Shown: in pieces, positions 61,113 to 64,000 of the stretch
How the letters are laid out: each line of letters opens with the position of its first letter
Position numbering within the stretch: the stretch's first letter is position 1
Source: Akkermansia muciniphila
GTDB lineage: Bacteria; Verrucomicrobiota; Verrucomicrobiia; Limisphaerales; SXTU01
DNA: 64,000 nt
NCBI GenBank assembly: GCA_945874145.1
Contig: CAMCFN010000002.1
Span: forward strand, 62,001-126,000
Direction: 5' to 3'
Translations under genes and position numbers: made by a program
The notes under the pieces: generated by a model
Told to the model about the DNA's origin: nothing
The model's database searches: none
What the model saw: only the letters and a program-made list of their open reading frames with translations

Positions 61113-61239
61113 GGGTAAGTGTTAGCGCAAATCCGTCGCGACGCAAAGCCGCGTGTGCCGACTCAAGCTGGGACCAGCGTTAGGCGTTTGACAGTGTTTA
61201 GCGTGAACCCTAGTGTGCGCCCCACTTGCCCCGACCAGC

Positions 61240-61659
61240 ATGAACGCGCCAGACGCTGCAATCCCCGTTATGCCTGAGGGCACGGTCATCTACATCGTAG
61301 ATGACAACCCATTGCTGGGAGAGATTACCCGCCAGCTGATCGAGTCCGCTGGATACGAGACGCGGTTATTCGAGCAAGGCCTGCCCGCTCGGGATGAATT
61401 GCTGGCCACCGATCACCCCCCGGTTGTGCTGGTTACAGATTACGACATTGGCGACATCACCGGGCTGAACCTGATCGGCGAAATCCGCACCAAACTGCCG
61501 CTGCTCAAGACCCTGCTGGTGAGCGGCACCGCCCAGCCCTCTGTAATCGCCCAACACCCCATCCAGCCCGATCATTTCCTGGCCAAGCCCTTTCGCGCCG
61601 ACGATCTCATCGGTGCCGTGGACCGCCTCGTGGCGCAGTCACGCAACGGTGCCGTTTGA
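61240..61659 (+). CDS. Single-domain response regulator (CheY-like receiver)
   Basis: Encodes 139 residues from the ATG at 61240. A single receiver domain contains VIYIVDDNPLLG (acidic pair), LVTDYDIGDITG (phospho-acceptor Asp), LLVSGTA (conserved Ser) and HFLAKPFRADDL (conserved Lys-Pro). No output domain or adjacent kinase is present. It is divergent from the mog gene and 33 bases upstream of uvrB. Whether it is linked to either is not known. Confidence 0.85.
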   Translation: MNAPDAAIPVMPEGTVIYIVDDNPLLGEITRQLIESAGYETRLFEQGLPARDELLATDHPPVVLVTDYDIGDITGLNLIGEIRTKLPLLKTLLVSGTAQPSVIAQHPIQPDHFLAKPFRADDLIGAVDRLVAQSRNGAV

Positions 61660-61692
61660 CTCGGTTCGGTCTCCTTCTTACCGTCTGCGCTG

Positions 61693-63744
61693 ATGTTTGA
61701 ACTCGTCGCGCCCTATTCTCCTGCGGGCGATCAGCCGCAGGCCATCGAGAAGCTGACGGCGGGCGTGCAGGCCGGAGCGAAGCATCAGGTCCTCCTCGGC
61801 GTCACCGGCTCCGGCAAGACCTACACCATCGCCAACGTCATCCAGCAGATTCAGCGGCCCACGCTCGTCATCTCGCACAACAAGACCCTCGCTGCCCAGC
61901 TCTACGCCGAGTTCAAGTCCTTCTTCCCCAAGAACGCCGTCGAATACTTCGTCAGCTACTTCGACTACTACCAGCCCGAGGCCTACATCCCGCGCAGCGA
62001 CACGTTCATCGAGAAGGATTCGAGTCGGAACGACGAGATTGAGCGCCTGCGCCTCTCGACGATGAGTTCCCTCTTCGCGCGTCGCGACGTCATCGTGGTC
62101 GCCAGCGTCTCCTGCATCTACGGCATCGGCAGCAAAGAGGACTACGAGGCGATGGTCATCCCGTTGCGCGTTGGCCTGGCCTTCGCGCGGGAACAACTTT
62201 TGTCGCGGCTCGTGGACATCCAATACACGCGCAACGACATCGCCTTCGAGCGCGCGCAGTTCCGCGTGCGCGGCGACACGCTCGAACTCCGCCCCGGCTA
62301 CACCGAGGACGGCCTACGCATCGAGTTCTTCGGCGACGAGATTGACCGCATCACGCGCTTCGAGCCGCTCACCGGCGAAGTCTTGGAACAGCTTCAAGCC
62401 GTCGTCATCTACCCCGGCAAACAATTCGTCACCACGAACGAAAAGCTCAAGGCCGCCCTCCTCACCATCCGCGCGGAACTCGGTGACCGCATCGCGTGGT
62501 TCGAGAAGCACGGCAAGCTCCTCGAAGCCCAACGCATCAAGATGCGCACCGAATACGACCTCGAGATGATGGAGGAGATGGGCGTCTGCTCCGGCATCGA
62601 GAACTACTCGCGCCACATCGCCCAGCGCCCGCCCGGCTCGCGCCCGACCACGCTGATTGACTTCATGCCGCACGATTTTCTCCTAGTGATGGACGAATCG
62701 CATGTGAGCGTGCCGCAGATTGGTGGGATGTATGCCGGCGACCGCTCGCGCAAGGAAGTGCTCGTCGAGCACGGCTTCCGCCTGCCCAGCGCCCTCGACA
62801 ACCGGCCGCTGGACTGGCTCGAATTCCAGTCGCTCCAAAAGCAAACCATCTACGTCAGCGCCACACCCGCCCCGCGCGAGATGCAGTGGGCTGGCAGCAA
62901 AGTGGTCGAACTCGTCGTCCGCCCCACCGGCCTCATTGACCCGACCATCACGCTCAAACCGCTCAAGGGTCAGATTGACGACCTCATCGAGGAATGCCGC
63001 AAGCGCGTCGAACTGAAGGAACGCGTCCTAGTCACCACCCTCACCAAGCGCACCGCTGAGGAACTCACCGACTACCTCCGCGACATCGGCATCAACGTCC
63101 GTTACCTCCACAGCGAGGTGGACGCGCTCGAACGCGTCGAAATCATTCGCGGCCTGCGCAAAGGCCAGTTCGACGTCCTCGTCGGCATCAACCTCCTCCG
63201 CGAAGGCCTCGACCTGCCGGAAGTTTCCCTCGTCGCCATCCTCGACGCCGACAAGGAAGGCTTCCTCCGCAGCGAGACCAGCCTCATCCAGACCGCCGGT
63301 CGCGCCGCGCGCCACCTCAATGGCGAAGTCATCCTCTACGCCGACGTGAAGACGAAGAGCATCCAGCGCTTCCTCGCCGTCTGCGAATACCGGCGCAAGA
63401 AGCAAGTCGCCTACAACACCGCGCACGGCATCACCCCCCGCAGCGTCACGCGCGTGATGGAGGAAAGCCTCTCCTCGCAGAAAGAGCTGCGCGATGTCGC
63501 CACCGGGATGCTGAACGAAGCCGCTGGCGACTTCGACGTGACCGAAACCATCCGCGAGCTGGAAGGGCAGATGATTGAAGCCTCGAACAACTTGGAGTTC
63601 GAGAAGGCCGCGCTCTACCGCGACCAAATTAACGAGCTGAAGCGCATGGCCGGCGGCGAAGCCCCGGCCCGCCAAATGACCTACAGCAAGAAGCCCGCGA
63701 AGTCCCGCAAGACCGGCCAGCCCACTTGGACCCCGAGGATCTAA
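61693..63744 (+). CDS. uvrB: UvrABC excinuclease subunit B
   Basis: Encodes 683 residues. It verifies DNA damage and loads UvrC during nucleotide excision repair. The Walker [10 protein letters not shown] (about 35-43), the damage-probing hairpin in [36 protein letters not shown], the helicase motif [12 protein letters not shown], and a C-terminal UVR motif are all present ([18 protein letters not shown]). The start ATG at 61693 agrees with family N-termini ([17 protein letters not shown]). The tail after the UVR motif is basic and short ([14 protein letters not shown]). Confidence 0.97.
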   Translation: MFELVAPYSPAGDQPQAIEKLTAGVQAGAKHQVLLGVTGSGKTYTIANVIQQIQRPTLVISHNKTLAAQLYAEFKSFFPKNAVEYFVSYFDYYQPEAYIPRSDTFIEKDSSRNDEIERLRLSTMSSLFARRDVIVVASVSCIYGIGSKEDYEAMVIPLRVGLAFAREQLLSRLVDIQYTRNDIAFERAQFRVRGDTLELRPGYTEDGLRIEFFGDEIDRITRFEPLTGEVLEQLQAVVIYPGKQFVTTNEKLKAALLTIRAELGDRIAWFEKHGKLLEAQRIKMRTEYDLEMMEEMGVCSGIENYSRHIAQRPPGSRPTTLIDFMPHDFLLVMDESHVSVPQIGGMYAGDRSRKEVLVEHGFRLPSALDNRPLDWLEFQSLQKQTIYVSATPAPREMQWAGSKVVELVVRPTGLIDPTITLKPLKGQIDDLIEECRKRVELKERVLVTTLTKRTAEELTDYLRDIGINVRYLHSEVDALERVEIIRGLRKGQFDVLVGINLLREGLDLPEVSLVAILDADKEGFLRSETSLIQTAGRAARHLNGEVILYADVKTKSIQRFLAVCEYRRKKQVAYNTAHGITPRSVTRVMEESLSSQKELRDVATGMLNEAAGDFDVTETIRELEGQMIEASNNLEFEKAALYRDQINELKRMAGGEAPARQMTYSKKPAKSRKTGQPTWTPRI

Positions 63745-63890
63745 CACAAGGACCCAAGGGCGCGACGACGCCAAGTCCGGAGGCATGAGATAGCGTTGAG
63801 GCTTTCATCCCAAATTGTGCCTGCTCCGCGTCTTTGCGGCCTCGCGCCTTTGCGTTGAAATCTCTCCCTGCTTCACGGCACGCTCTGCCC

Positions 63891-64000
63891 GTGACTTCCT
63901 CGGGCACACGCATCCTCCGCTGGCTGGCAGCCCCGTCTCTCTTCATCGCCGGCTGCGCCTGCCTGTCACTGAGTTCCTGCTCTACCGTAGAGCGCACCGT
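63891..64000 (+). CDS. 5' end of a probable lipoprotein gene (truncated)
   Basis: A GTG at 63891 opens a frame that runs off the window after 36 codons. The residues (RILRWLAAPSLFIAGCAC then SLSSCSTVERT) look like a lipoprotein signal with a lipobox Cys. Two Cys lie close together, so the lipidated residue is not certain. The rest of the protein lies beyond the window, so no function can be given. The 146 bases between uvrB and this start hold no gene that I can see. Confidence 0.5.
   Translation, partial: MTSSGTRILRWLAAPSLFIAGCACLSLSSCSTVERT

Overview
The window looks like a chromosomal segment of a GC-rich Verrucomicrobiota bacterium, probably from the Pedosphaera/Limisphaera side of the phylum. 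This is inferred from gene content, not from a marker-gene search. The main clues are a Planctomycetes/Verrucomicrobia-type secreted DUF1549/DUF1553 cytochrome protein, a Tat-exported DUF1501 protein, an ECF sigma factor coupled to a FecR/LamG anti-sigma-like protein and a pseudopilin, a tricorn-like protease, a DUF3500 protein and short palindromic intergenic repeats. I see no transposase, phage module or CRISPR array. Most of the window is core metabolism mixed with secreted proteins of unknown role.

Layout. 1-2.7 kb: 3' end of a metallo-beta-lactamase-fold hydrolase, a single-domain response regulator, and riboflavin genes ribBA and ribH. 2.9-11.3 kb: a complete aa3-type cytochrome c oxidase locus with a cupredoxin-like protein, heme A synthase, heme O synthase, subunits I, III and IV, two small membrane proteins, subunit II and SCO1. 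11.3-18.2 kb: an accessory stretch with palindromic repeats, a DUF3500 protein, a PemK/MazF-type toxin-antitoxin pair, an Fn3-domain protein that seems to lack a normal start codon, an SMP-30-like protein, and a zeta-toxin-like kinase overlapping a 73-residue gene that overlaps an esterase. 18.2-30.3 kb: Gfo/Idh/MocA oxidoreductase, TerC, a mono-heme protein, tRNA-Leu(CAA), DUF1501, ilvB with an upstream valine-rich leader peptide and terminator, RlmI-like methyltransferase and an EF-hand membrane protein.

30.6-50.7 kb: tricorn-like protease, HupE/UreJ protein, a 1040-residue coiled-coil secreted protein, DUF1549/DUF1553, pseudopilin, anti-sigma-like protein, ECF sigma factor, YdjY-like protein, a TolB-propeller/M28/PDZ peptidase and a ClpX-like unfoldase with no zinc-binding domain. 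51-64 kb: M3 peptidase, PHP metallohydrolase, esterase, PQQ-type propeller, a minus-strand cluster mogA-ispD-ctpA-tsaD, a second stand-alone receiver protein, uvrB, and the start of a lipoprotein gene.

The strongest unexpected signal is the DNA upstream of ilvB. A 15-residue reading frame with five consecutive valine codons is followed by a 12-bp GC-rich hairpin and a T-run, then ilvB. This has the architecture of valine-responsive transcription attenuation. Other points worth following are the AUA-start candidate of the Fn3 protein, the hairpin and T-run that abut the SCO1 start codon, the ClpX-like protein, and the overlapping zeta-like cassette.
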